Assembly (NCBI GenBank): GCA_037969155.1
Contig: JBBKWW010000006.1
Span: 1 to 53,870 of the forward strand
DNA from: JAYXXU01 sp037969155
Lineage (GTDB): Bacteria; Pseudomonadota; Gammaproteobacteria; Pseudomonadales; Moraxellaceae
Reading direction: 5' to 3'
DNA: 53,870 nucleotides
Below, piece by piece: positions 16,948 through 26,300 of the stretch (the first letter of the stretch is position 1; each line of letters begins with the position of its first letter). The notes beneath the pieces were generated by a model. It had not been told where the DNA came from. It worked only from the letters and a program-made list of their open reading frames with translations, and searched no databases. The position numbers and the translations under genes were made by a program.

Positions 16948-18789
16948 ATGAGCCAAACCAATCATCAAGATGTGATTACCTTAACGGATATTGCCAAGCG
17001 GGCGCCACAACTGCTAAAAAAGCTACCCCACGTCATCAAAGGATTGATTTTAGCCAATAATACCAGCAAAACCAAAGCGATGGGTCTAGGCTGGGCGTTT
17101 GAAAAATCAGTACGTGCCAATCCCTACGGTGTCGCGCTGTTGTACCAAGACATGCAACTGACCTACTCACAATTTAATGAGTGGATTAACCAGCTTGCGC
17201 ATTACTTTTTAGCTCAAGGCTTAAAAAAAGGCGATGTCGTTGCTGTACTGATTGAAAATCGTCCTGAACTGCTTGCCCTTGGCGTCGCCTGTGCCAAAAT
17301 CGGCGTAACCTTGGCACTCGTGAACAGCTCACAAACCGGTAAAGTGCTGACGCACAGCATCAATCTGGTCAAGCCCAAAATCGTCGTGATCGGTGCTGAA
17401 CTGCTGCGTCCGATGGAAGAGATTATTGGCGATCTAGAAGTTGACCCCAGTCGCCTGCACTGGTTTGCTGATCAAGACACTCGCAAAGATGCAGGTCAAG
17501 CACCTTCAGGTTATAAGAACCTCGGTGCATTGATCAAAAGCTATCCACAATTTAATCCACCGACCACCAATAATGTGTTTTACGGTGATGGCCTCTTTTA
17601 CATCTATACCTCCGGCACCACTGGTCTGCCCAAAGCCGTGGTGTTTAACCATGGCCGCTGGATGAAAGCCTACGGCACACTTGGCCACATCATGGACTTG
17701 GGCGAAGATGACATCATGTATGTCACCTTGCCGTTTTATCATGCCACTGCGATGGTCGCCTGTTGGTCAGCGGTACTGGCTGGTAACAGCGGTATCGCGC
17801 TGCGACGTAAGTTTTCAGCCAGCCAATTCTGGTCAGATGTACGTAAGTTTGATGCGACCTCTATCGCCTATGTCGGTGAGTTATGCCGCTATCTGATGGA
17901 AACACCAGAGGCAGGTACTGACCGTCAGCATCGGGTCAGTAAAATGATGGGGAACGGTCTGCGTCCTAATATCTGGGGCAAGTTTAAGCAGCGTTTCGGG
18001 GTCAGCGAAGTATATGAGCTGTATGCATCCAGCGAAGGCAATGTCGGCTTTAGCAACATCTTTAACTTCGAAAATACTGTTGGCTTCTCACCACTGCCCT
18101 ATGCAATTGTCAAATACGACAAAGAGCTCGAACAACCGATGCGTGACAGCAACGGCTTCATGATTAAAGTCAGTAAGGGCGAAGCAGGTCTATTGCTCGG
18201 TGAAATCACCGCAAAATCACCGTTTGATGGCTACACCGACCCTGAAAAAAGCAAAGCCTCAGTCTTCCAGGACGTGTTCGCCAAAGGCGACAGCTACTTT
18301 AATACTGGCGATTTGATCCGTGATATTGGCTTCCGCCATGCACAATTCGTTGATCGGCTCGGTGATACCTTCCGCTGGAAAGGTGAAAACGTCTCCACCA
18401 CTGAGGTCGAAAACATCATCGCCGAGCATCCAAAAGTCGCTGAAGCAGTGGTCTATGGGGTCGAAATCGCCAACACCAATGGTCGCGCAGGTATGTGTGC
18501 GATCACCCCACACGAAGGCCAGCAGATCAGCGCAGATGACCATGCTGAATTGCTCAGCTTCTGCAAAAAAAACCTGCCTGCGTATGCCATACCCGTGTTC
18601 ATTCGCTTACAAGCACAAATGGAGACTACAGGCACCTTCAAATACCAAAAAAACAACCTGAAAAAGCACGGTTTTGATCCAGCACAAACCGATGACCCCT
18701 TGTTAGTCTGGCTGCCGAGCAGCAATAGTTACACGCCCGTCACGGCCGAAGTGTTTGATAACATCCAGCAAGCCAAGTATCGTTTCTAA
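16948..18789 (+). CDS. Long-chain acyl-CoA synthetase (FATP-like)
   Basis: This 613-residue AMP-forming ligase activates fatty acids to acyl-CoA using ATP. The AMP-binding signature YTSGTTGLPKAV is at residues 220-231. Later motifs are ELYASSEGNVGF (A5-like) and YFNTGDLIRD and DRLGDTFRWKGENVSTTEVE (A7/A8, hinge). These last motifs resemble the FATP/very-long-chain synthetase branch more than classical FadD. It lacks a signal peptide and is probably peripheral on the inner membrane. AAGGA lies 10 nt before the ATG. The gene stands alone between two terminators and is probably monocistronic. Substrate chain length is not determinable from sequence. Confidence 0.9.
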   Translation: MSQTNHQDVITLTDIAKRAPQLLKKLPHVIKGLILANNTSKTKAMGLGWAFEKSVRANPYGVALLYQDMQLTYSQFNEWINQLAHYFLAQGLKKGDVVAVLIENRPELLALGVACAKIGVTLALVNSSQTGKVLTHSINLVKPKIVVIGAELLRPMEEIIGDLEVDPSRLHWFADQDTRKDAGQAPSGYKNLGALIKSYPQFNPPTTNNVFYGDGLFYIYTSGTTGLPKAVVFNHGRWMKAYGTLGHIMDLGEDDIMYVTLPFYHATAMVACWSAVLAGNSGIALRRKFSASQFWSDVRKFDATSIAYVGELCRYLMETPEAGTDRQHRVSKMMGNGLRPNIWGKFKQRFGVSEVYELYASSEGNVGFSNIFNFENTVGFSPLPYAIVKYDKELEQPMRDSNGFMIKVSKGEAGLLLGEITAKSPFDGYTDPEKSKASVFQDVFAKGDSYFNTGDLIRDIGFRHAQFVDRLGDTFRWKGENVSTTEVENIIAEHPKVAEAVVYGVEIANTNGRAGMCAITPHEGQQISADDHAELLSFCKKNLPAYAIPVFIRLQAQMETTGTFKYQKNNLKKHGFDPAQTDDPLLVWLPSSNSYTPVTAEVFDNIQQAKYRF

Positions 18790-18812
18790 GCAAAATTCGA
18801 CGAAATCTGCTT

Positions 18813-18841
18813 AAAAAAACCGCTGAAAAGCGGTTTTTTAT
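18813..18841 (+). terminator. Rho-independent terminator after the acyl-CoA synthetase gene
   Basis: AAAAAACCGCT pairs with AGCGGTTTTTT across a GAAA-type loop and ends in a T-run. The symmetric A and T tracts mean it could also work on the opposite strand. Confidence 0.9.
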
Positions 18842-18881
18842 CGTAAACGTTGGATTTTTAGGCAGTCAATCTAAAAAGCAC

Positions 18882-18909
18882 TTGCCATAATAATAAATCC
18901 TGCTAATAT
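18882..18909 (+). promoter_or_regulatory. Promoter of tRNA-Lys
   Basis: TTGCCA (18882-18887), a 16-bp spacer and TAATAT (18904-18909) are followed by a GC-rich discriminator (CGCCCC), as is typical of stringently controlled stable-RNA promoters. The tRNA begins 15 nt after the -10 element. Confidence 0.6.
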
Positions 18910-18923
18910 ACGCCCCACTGAAC

Positions 18924-18999
18924 GGGTCGTTAGCTCAGCTGGTAGAGCAGTTGACTTTTAATCAATTGGTCGTGGGTTCGAACCCCGCACGACCCACCA
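18924..18999 (+). tRNA. tRNA-Lys (anticodon UUU)
   Basis: This 76-nt cloverleaf has acceptor stem GGGTCGT/ACGACCC, D arm GCTC...GAGC, and anticodon arm GTTGA/TCAAT with loop CTTTTAA (anticodon TTT at 18957-18959). The T arm is GTGGG-TTCGAAC-CCCGC and the CCA is genomically encoded. All stems are intact. No attachment-site-like duplication of its 3' end is visible in the window. Confidence 0.98.
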
Positions 19000-19040
19000 A
19001 TTTGATAAGTCCATATGGTATTTAACGATACTGTATGTTA

Positions 19041-19077
19041 AAAAAGGCTTAAACCCTTACGGTTTAAGCCTTTTTTT
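19041..19077 (+). terminator. Rho-independent terminator after tRNA-Lys
   Basis: AAAAAGGCTTAAACC pairs perfectly with GGTTTAAGCC plus a T7 tract across a CTTAC loop. Confidence 0.9.
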
Positions 19078-19131
19078 GTGCCTGTCTATATCGTATATTT
19101 GCGATGATTTTTAAGTGCTGAGCCTGCTGAC

Positions 19132-20031
19132 ATGATGCAACCGTGGCAAATTTATCTTCGTGGCATTGCCATGGGTGCAGCTGATATCGTACCGGGCATC
19201 TCCGGTGGAACGATTGCATTTATTACTGGCATTTATGCACGCTTAATTAATTGTTTACGTTCTTTTGACTGGCGGCTGTGGGGTGTTTTTCGCCGTGACG
19301 GTGCACTGGCCGTTCTACGCGCCGTGGATGCCGTGTTTTTGGCCAGTCTATTGGCTGGCATCCTGACCAGCATTTTATTACTGACCTACGTGATTAGCTG
19401 GCTGCTATTGAGCTACCCAATCCCACTGTATGGATTTTTCTTTGGCCTCGTCTCAGGCTCTGCCATCATCGTCTATCGTGAAGTCACCACATGGCGGCTC
19501 AATCTACTGGCCTACATGTTACTGGGTGCATTTTTGGCGTATGCACTTGGGGCATGGATGCCGAGTGTCGCAGATCCGACCGCGCTGACATTTTTCATCG
19601 CGGGTGCGATTGCAATCTGTGCGATGATCCTGCCGGGTATCTCCGGTAGCTTCTTGCTATTGGTGATGGGAATGTACGCCCCGTTGATTGACGCGGTCAA
19701 AAGCCTACACCTGCTGTATGTCGGCAGTTTCGCGCTGGGGGCTGGCTCAGGGATTTTGATGTTTTCGCATGTATTGGGCTGGCTGTTTGAGCATTATCGT
19801 GCGGCCACCTTTGCCGCTCTGTTTGGGTTTATCATTGCATCACTGCCGCACATCTGGCCATGGAAAACCGTAAGCCTAACCGGACACCCACTCGATGCAC
19901 ATGCCATCACACCATGGCATTACAGCGCGTTGAGTGGTCAAGCGCATCAGCTATGGCTGGTGATTCTGTTGGCGTTGGCAGGTTGGTTTCTGGTGCTCTA
20001 TCTGGCCAAGCAGCAGCCTAAGAGTGCTTAG
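19132..20031 (+). CDS. DUF368 membrane protein (PopT-type polyprenyl-phosphate translocase family)
   Basis: This 299-residue polytopic inner-membrane protein has about eight hydrophobic segments. Two related motifs, PGISGGT (from P21) and PGISGS (168-173), show an internal two-fold repeat typical of DUF368. Members of this family (PopT) have been reported to recycle undecaprenyl phosphate across the membrane for envelope polymer synthesis. Assigning that role here is by family only. Two consecutive ATG codons (19132 and 19135) could start it, and no strong Shine-Dalgarno is visible. The gene is preceded by the tRNA terminator and converges with ligA. Confidence 0.85.
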   Translation: MMQPWQIYLRGIAMGAADIVPGISGGTIAFITGIYARLINCLRSFDWRLWGVFRRDGALAVLRAVDAVFLASLLAGILTSILLLTYVISWLLLSYPIPLYGFFFGLVSGSAIIVYREVTTWRLNLLAYMLLGAFLAYALGAWMPSVADPTALTFFIAGAIAICAMILPGISGSFLLLVMGMYAPLIDAVKSLHLLYVGSFALGAGSGILMFSHVLGWLFEHYRAATFAALFGFIIASLPHIWPWKTVSLTGHPLDAHAITPWHYSALSGQAHQLWLVILLALAGWFLVLYLAKQQPKSA

Positions 20032-20035
20032 CGTT

Positions 20036-20062
20036 GGTCTGGGTTGCTACTTCACCCAGACC
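20036..20062. terminator. Terminator-like hairpin between DUF368 gene and ligA
   Basis: GGTCTGGGT (20036-20044) pairs perfectly with ACCCAGACC (20054-20062) across a 9-nt loop between convergent stop codons. There is no clear T-tract on either strand. Confidence 0.5.
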
Positions 20063-20072
20063 GCTGCGGATC

Positions 20073-22184
20073 TCACTCAAACAGTCCTACATCCACGCCA
20101 TAGTCAGCCAAAAAGCCCACAAACTGTACCTCGTTCATCACGGCCACACCCAGTTGTGCGGCTTTGGCCAGTTTAGAGCCTGCTTTTTCGCCCGCCAACA
20201 CGCATTTGGTTTTACTCGATACAGTGCCCGATACTCGCGCCCCAAGGCTTTGTAGCATTTGGGTGGCTTGATCGCGGCTAAACTGCGCCAATGTCCCCGT
20301 CACACACCAGCTTTCACCCGTCAGTGGCTGCCGTGTGCGTGGTGCGGGGGCTGGATACGCAATGCCCGCCGCCAATAGCCGCTTGATTACTTCGCCGTTA
20401 TGCGGTGCGCGAAAAAAATCAAAAACCCACTCAGCAGTCACCAGACCGACATCTGGGGTTTTTTGTAGTGACTCAATATCCGCCGTCATGATGGCGTCAA
20501 GGGTCTGAAACTGATCAGCCAACATGCGAGCCGTATTTTCACCAACACCACGAATGCCCAGTGCAAAAATCAAACGGGGCAAGGTGGTTTGCTTACTGGC
20601 TTCAAGTGCATCAAGTAGGTTTTGCACTGATTTTTCGCCCATCTTCTCAAGGCTCAGTAGCTGCTCTCGATGCTGATACAGGTGATATAAGTCTGATACA
20701 TCATTCAGCAAACCAATCTGCTGCAAGCCTTCGACCCAGCGCTCGCCTAAACCATCCACGTCCAGCGCCTTGCGTGACACAAAATGCCGAATCGCTTCGA
20801 CCCGTTGCGCAGGACAATACAGGCCGCCACTACAACGCGCCAAGGCTTCACCCTCTGGCATCACCACGGGTGACTGACAGACTGGACACTCGCTGGGTAA
20901 GCGCACATGCTGGTCATTGCCTTGTACTGCTTCTGGCCGAAACTCAGGCCAGACTTTTTCGACTTTGGGGATCACATCACCCGCGCGATGCACACTGACG
21001 GTATCGCCCAACCGCACATCCAGCCGATAGATTTCACCGATATTATGCAGCGTCACATTACTGACCGTCACGCCGCCGACCAACACGGGTTTGAGTCGCG
21101 CCACGGGGGTCAAAGTGCCAGTACGTCCCACTTGCCAGTCGATCTGCTCAACCGTGGTGATCGCCGATTCAGCAGGGAATTTATATGCAGTGGCCCAGCG
21201 TGGCTCACGACTGAGAAAACCCAATTGTTGTTGCTGCCGCATGCTATTGACCTTGACCACCATGCCGTCGATCTCGACCGAAAGCTGGGGGCGCTCCGTC
21301 AAAATTTGCTGGTATTTGTCCTGTACCTCATCAATGCTGTGCACCACAAACTGCCGCTCGGCAATCGCAAAACCAAAACCAGTCAACCACTGCAACTGTT
21401 CAGATTGAGTGGGGTTGTTATTGGCTGGCTCACAACGTGCCACACCATAGGCATAAAACGCCAATGGCCGACTGGCGGCAATCTTGGGATCCAGCTGGCG
21501 CAAACTACCAGCGGCGGCATTGCGAGGATTGGCAAAGGTTTTGTCGCCTTTGGCGGCCGCTTCTCGGTTGAGTTTTTCAAAGCCTTTTTTAGGCATCAAA
21601 ACCTCACCTCGCACCTCTAGCAAGGCAGGCACTGTGTCCACATTCGCTTGGCCAGCCAAGCGCTTTGGCAAATTGCGAATGGTCAGTACATTATGAGTAA
21701 TATCTTCACCCGTTTCGCCATCGCCACGGGTTACGGCTTGAATCAACTGACCATGCTGATAAATCAAAGACACCGCTAAACCATCTAGCTTGAGTTCAAG
21801 CTCATATTCGATATTTTGATTCGGTAACCGCTCACGGATGCGCTGATCGAAGGCCTGTAAATCAGTAAACTCGAAGCTATTACCGAGCGACAGCATCGGC
21901 ACTGCGTGACTGACACTGTTGAATTGTGCCAACGCCGCGCCGCCGACTTTATCGGTTGGGCTATCCGGTTGGATGAACTGCGGATGTTGCTGTTCGAGGT
22001 TTTTTAAGCTGTGAAATAAGTGATCGTATTCGGCATCGCTAATCGTCGGCGCATCCATGACGTAGTACGCGTGATTATGCTGCTCCAGTAATCGAATCAG
22101 TTGGCGCATCTGAGCGACGATCTCGGCCTCAACGGGGATGTTTGGCCTCGAATTCTCGGCAAATAAATCAGCTTGTTTGGTCAT
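20073..22184 (-). CDS. ligA: NAD-dependent DNA ligase LigA
   Basis: LigA seals nicks in replication and repair using NAD+. The 703-residue protein has an N-terminal Ia domain (HAYYVMDAPTISDAEYD), the adenylated lysine in ELKLDGLAVS (K132), an OB domain, a cysteine zinc finger (CPVCQSP...CSGGLYCPAQ), tandem HhH motifs, and a C-terminal BRCT domain (LTGESWCVTGTLAQF). The frame is open to 22301, but that extension would span an intrinsic terminator hairpin and adds residues unlike LigA. The ATG at 22184 is therefore preferred, though its Shine-Dalgarno is weak. It lies downstream of smc-zipA, an order known from pseudomonads. Confidence 0.96.
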   Translation of the reverse strand: MTKQADLFAENSRPNIPVEAEIVAQMRQLIRLLEQHNHAYYVMDAPTISDAEYDHLFHSLKNLEQQHPQFIQPDSPTDKVGGAALAQFNSVSHAVPMLSLGNSFEFTDLQAFDQRIRERLPNQNIEYELELKLDGLAVSLIYQHGQLIQAVTRGDGETGEDITHNVLTIRNLPKRLAGQANVDTVPALLEVRGEVLMPKKGFEKLNREAAAKGDKTFANPRNAAAGSLRQLDPKIAASRPLAFYAYGVARCEPANNNPTQSEQLQWLTGFGFAIAERQFVVHSIDEVQDKYQQILTERPQLSVEIDGMVVKVNSMRQQQQLGFLSREPRWATAYKFPAESAITTVEQIDWQVGRTGTLTPVARLKPVLVGGVTVSNVTLHNIGEIYRLDVRLGDTVSVHRAGDVIPKVEKVWPEFRPEAVQGNDQHVRLPSECPVCQSPVVMPEGEALARCSGGLYCPAQRVEAIRHFVSRKALDVDGLGERWVEGLQQIGLLNDVSDLYHLYQHREQLLSLEKMGEKSVQNLLDALEASKQTTLPRLIFALGIRGVGENTARMLADQFQTLDAIMTADIESLQKTPDVGLVTAEWVFDFFRAPHNGEVIKRLLAAGIAYPAPAPRTRQPLTGESWCVTGTLAQFSRDQATQMLQSLGARVSGTVSSKTKCVLAGEKAGSKLAKAAQLGVAVMNEVQFVGFLADYGVDVGLFE

Positions 22185-22261
22185 GTGGCGTTGCCCATTG
22201 GATGCTCTGTTCAATACCACACAGTATACAGTGGACAGATAGATTGGCTCTAGCAAACAAT

Positions 22262-22286
22262 AAAAAAGGCGACAATTAATGTCGCC
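22262..22286 (-). terminator. Intrinsic terminator between zipA and ligA
   Basis: On the minus strand GGCGACA (22286-22280) pairs perfectly with TGTCGCC (22274-22268) across a 5-nt loop and is followed directly by TTTTTT. It sits 19 nt after the zipA stop codon and about 80 nt before the ligA start. Confidence 0.8.
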
Positions 22287-22304
22287 CTGCTGACTTAACA
22301 AAAT

Positions 22305-23297
22305 CTAGGCGTTCGGCTTAAACTCCAACACCACATGCCGATAGTGGGCTTTGAGCTGCTTGGTAAAGGGATTCATCTCTTCATCATACAAATGCGCCGA
22401 AAAGTCCCGCGCCAGTAGGCTCGAAATACTCGCCATCATGTCGTAGCCGTTGACCGCCTCAGCATTCGGCAACGCCAAAAAGAACGCCAAACCATCCAGC
22501 TTTTCTTGTGGTAATGTTTCTAAATCAAAGCCTTGTGGACCTTCGGAGGTATAGCGCAATACACTAAACATCAAGCCGCCCTCACCCGAAGACTCAGCAA
22601 AACGGTGAAACAACGACATTTCACCAAAACGTAAGCCATACTGCCGGAGCAGGCTCAATACTCGCGCACCTTCTAAGCTGCGGCCTTGCGTTGGAATCAT
22701 ATATAACGCAACCACGTGTTCAGCCTGCGCCAAAGGACTCTCATCATCGCGGCGGGCTTGATCTTCGATATGGGCATTTAGTAACGCGCTATCACCCTGC
22801 CACTCAGCAACTTCACCACGCTCAACTGGTGGAATCAGCTTGGCTGTCGCTTGATCTAAATCATCTAGCATGCTGTCCAAACTATCATCCACCCGCGACG
22901 ACGATGGCTCAGGTGCGTACTCACGCGTCGCTACGATCACAGGATCTGGCTGTGCATTTATGGACTGCACATGCATGGCAACAGGCTCCTCACGCGCCTG
23001 TTGTGGCTTGATATTGGCAAATACATCATCCTCAATCGCCGCAGGCTCATCCTGATTATCTGGTGCTGCTGTTGGATAGTGCGACACGGCATCTGCATTG
23101 GTATCTTGCATATGACGCGCGCGATCTGCACGCGGCATAACAGGCGGTCGACCGTCTACCACTGCATCAGGCCTATCTAATAAAGCAGCCTCAGCAGCAG
23201 ACGGATCCACGGGCTTACGACTAAATAAAAACAAATAGACACCGACTGCAATCATGATCAGCGCCAATGCAATGCCTAGCGCAAACAGAATATCCAT
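22305..23297 (-). CDS. zipA: Cell division protein ZipA
   Basis: ZipA tethers FtsZ to the inner membrane during septation. The 330-residue protein has an N-terminal membrane helix at about residues 3-26 (ILFALGIALALIMIAVGVYL) with a cytoplasmic body, an acidic Pro/Ala-rich linker (about 35-185), and a C-terminal FtsZ-binding domain (about 190-325) with PTQGRSLEGARVL...YGLRFGEMSLFHR. This is the usual ZipA layout. AGGAG lies 6 nt before the ATG. The gene starts 3 bp after the smc stop, so the two are co-transcribed. A terminator separates it from ligA. Confidence 0.92.
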   Translation of the reverse strand: MDILFALGIALALIMIAVGVYLFLFSRKPVDPSAAEAALLDRPDAVVDGRPPVMPRADRARHMQDTNADAVSHYPTAAPDNQDEPAAIEDDVFANIKPQQAREEPVAMHVQSINAQPDPVIVATREYAPEPSSSRVDDSLDSMLDDLDQATAKLIPPVERGEVAEWQGDSALLNAHIEDQARRDDESPLAQAEHVVALYMIPTQGRSLEGARVLSLLRQYGLRFGEMSLFHRFAESSGEGGLMFSVLRYTSEGPQGFDLETLPQEKLDGLAFFLALPNAEAVNGYDMMASISSLLARDFSAHLYDEEMNPFTKQLKAHYRHVVLEFKPNA

Positions 23298-23300
23298 GTG

Positions 23301-26300
23301 TTACTCCTGTAGAGGTCCAAACGCAGCGGCTTGCTCAAGATTCACCGCAACCAGCCGTGACACGCCCGCTTCGGGCATCGTGACACCCAATAACTGACGC
23401 GCCATACTCATGGCTAGTTTGTTATGACTGATAAAAATAAACTGTACCTGCCCAGAAAGCTCTTGCACCAAATGACAAAAACGCGCCACATTGGCGTCAT
23501 CAAGGGGTGCATCGACTTCGTCCAATAGACAAAATGGCGCAGGATTCAGCCGAAAAATCGCAAATACCAATGCCAGCGCGGTCAGTGCTTTTTCACCACC
23601 CGACAGTAAGCTGATATTACTATTTTTTTTGCCCGGTGGTCGTGCCATCAGCCGCACACCAGACTGCCAATCATCCTCTAACAAACTCAGACACGCTTCG
23701 CCGCCACCAAACACTTTGGGGAACAGTACCTGTAGCTCGCTGTTGACCTGATCAAAAGTCTGCATAAATAGACTACGCGTTTCACGGTCGATCTGCTGCA
23801 TGGCTTGCTCCAATTGCTGCACCGCTTGCTGCAAATCCTGCATTTGATGCGTCAATTCGCGATGCCGCTCACTGACTTCCGTAAGCGCCGCTGGTGCGGC
23901 CAAGTTTAACTCACCCAGCCGCGCCAACTGTGCAGTGATGGTGATTAACTGTTGTTCACGCGGAGCAACCTCACCACTGATCTCCAGCAACGGCTGCCGA
24001 TTCAGTTGCCGAAACTGCTCAGCCAAATGCTCAAGCGCTGCCTTGCAGCCCTGCCACGCCAGTCGTGCTTGCTCCATGTCGTCGCGTAACACCTGTTCAG
24101 CTTGTTGCTGATGCTGGCGTTGTTGTCGTAATTGCTGCTGTGCAGCTTGGATCGCCTCTAGACGCTGCTGTCGCCGTTGCCACGTCTGCCGTGCGGCCTC
24201 AGCTTGCGTCAGCGCATGATCACGCTGCAACATCACGGCTGGCAAATGTTGCTCTATACCGTGCAAGAGCGTGACGACATCCAGCATCGGCTGCTGTAAC
24301 TGAGCCAACTGCTGTTGTTGACGCTTGATGTGCTCGCTAAGCAGCTCTGATCGGGTCTGTTGAGTCTGTTGCTCAACCGATAAACGCTGCCGTTGCTGTT
24401 CGGTCTGCTGCTGTGCAGCAAGTTGTTGTTGACGTTGTGCGGCCAGTGGCTCACGTTGCTGTTGCCAGCGGCTGAGCCTGTGCTGTAGTGGCTGAATTTT
24501 GCTGTCTAGCGTCGCCAGCGTTAAGTACAGTTCATTCAGTTCAGACTGATCGTCTGCTTGTGCCGCGAATAGGCCGCTGAGCTGCTCACTCAGTTGTGTG
24601 CTTTGCTGCACCTGACTGTGCAAACGACTGTCTAAAGCCGCACACTCCAGCTCAAGCTGACGCTGGGTCTGCTGTTGTATGTTGTGCTGTTGCCTGAGCT
24701 GTTGCTGTTGTTGCTTCAGTTGCGCCAATTGTGCGTGCTGTTCAGTCTGTTGTTGCTGCTGTGCCGTAATCTGCTGTTGGTATTGCCGGATACTGTCTTG
24801 TAACGCACGCAAGCGGAGCTGGCAGGTCAATGCCCCTTGCGCCCCTTGCGCCCCTTGCGCCGATGATGCCTGCTGATCACCAGCATGCAGCACACTGCAC
24901 TGCCAATCCAAGCCGACCCATTCGCCACTCTGAGTGAGCAACGATTGGCCAGCTTGTAAACGATCCCGCAGCCGCAATGCAGTCGCATGATCGCTCACAA
25001 GCCCAACTCCCGCCCACAATGACAACTGTGGGGTCAACAACCACGTATGAATCGGCTGTACGGCTGGATCATCTAGCGCAGCCAAAGCCTGCCGCACAGC
25101 CTGCCGATAATAGGCTTGACCTGCGGCCAGCACTTGATTTGGACTGTTTTCGGCATGTGCCATTAACCAGCGCGCCAGCATCACCTCCAGATAAGCGGCG
25201 TACTGTTGACCTTGCGCCGTCAGTTCGAATTGATCTAACAGCGTCAATGGTGGGATCGACTGTGGATCATCCGACGCTGATGACATCGACCACAGCGCCG
25301 TCTGCATCTGTTGTAAGACCAATTGCTCGGCCTGTTCAGCGGCCAACTGCTGTTTTGCAAGCTGCTGTTCTTGCTGAACAGACTGTGTGTGCTGCTGTGC
25401 TTGCTCGATCTGCTGTTCGATTCGCTGCTGCTGCTCGGCACACTGCTGCAACAGCACACGACTGTCATGCAATTGCTGCTGAAGCTCAGCCAGCTGTTGC
25501 GTGGGCTGCGTTGCCGCAAGCTGCTGTTGATGATATTCGAGTTGCTGAATCTGTTGGCTAGCACGGTGTTGCTGTTTTTCGAGGGCTTGTTGCTGCTGCT
25601 GAGCCTGTGTCCGCTGCTGCTGCAATCGATTGAGCTGCTGCTGTTGCTGTTGCTCCTCCGCTTGCCAGTGTTGCCATGCCTGCTCGACCGCCTGTAGCGC
25701 GATGCGCTGCTGCTCAGGGTCACTCAGTTGTTGCAGTGCCCGTACCGTCTGCTCATGCTGCTGTTGGCACTGCAACAGGTGGGTTTGATCCACTTGTAAC
25801 TGTGCTGTCAGGGCAAGCTGCTGCTGTTCAAGCGCCTGTTGTTGTTGGGTCTGTTGCTGCTGTTGTTGTGCAAGCTGTGCATACGCCGTCGTGGCATGTG
25901 CCAACTGCTGTTCCGCTGCTTGCCAATGCTGCTGGTCTGGCTCGGCTTGGCTGAGCAATGCCGTCAGTTCAGCACTGAGTTGTTGTTCATCTTGCTCGGT
26001 TTGCTGCTGTGCGGTTTTAAGCTGCCGGAACTGCTCGCCCCACAGCGTCAATTGCTCGGTGTGGCGCTGCTGTTGCTGCCGAATCTGCTGCTCACGTAAT
26101 GAGCAAATTTCAACCTGTAGCTGCTGTTGCTCTGCTTGTAGACTGCGATAGCGCTCTGCGGCCTGACTCTGCCGCTTAAGGCTGCGCATTTGACTGGCCA
26201 GTTCTTCGGCCACATCATGTAAGCGCGACAGGTTTAAACGGGTATGCTCTAGATGCTGTTCGGTTTCACGGCGCCGTGATTGATAGCGCGATACGCCCGC

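Noticed and set aside
18924..20031. tRNA-Lys as an integration site for an island
   Set aside because: No integrase gene or duplicated tRNA 3' end is seen. The downstream gene is an ordinary chromosomal one.
20907..21620. 237-residue + strand frame opposite ligA
   Set aside because: ligA is fully conserved through this region. The antisense translation has no recognisable motif.
22185..22301. N-terminal extension of LigA in the long frame
   Set aside because: It contains an intrinsic terminator hairpin with T6 and sequence unlike LigA. The start at 22184 is preferred.
24977..25561. 194-residue + strand frame opposite smc
   Set aside because: It is a by-product of biased glutamine codons on the other strand. 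It has no start signals.
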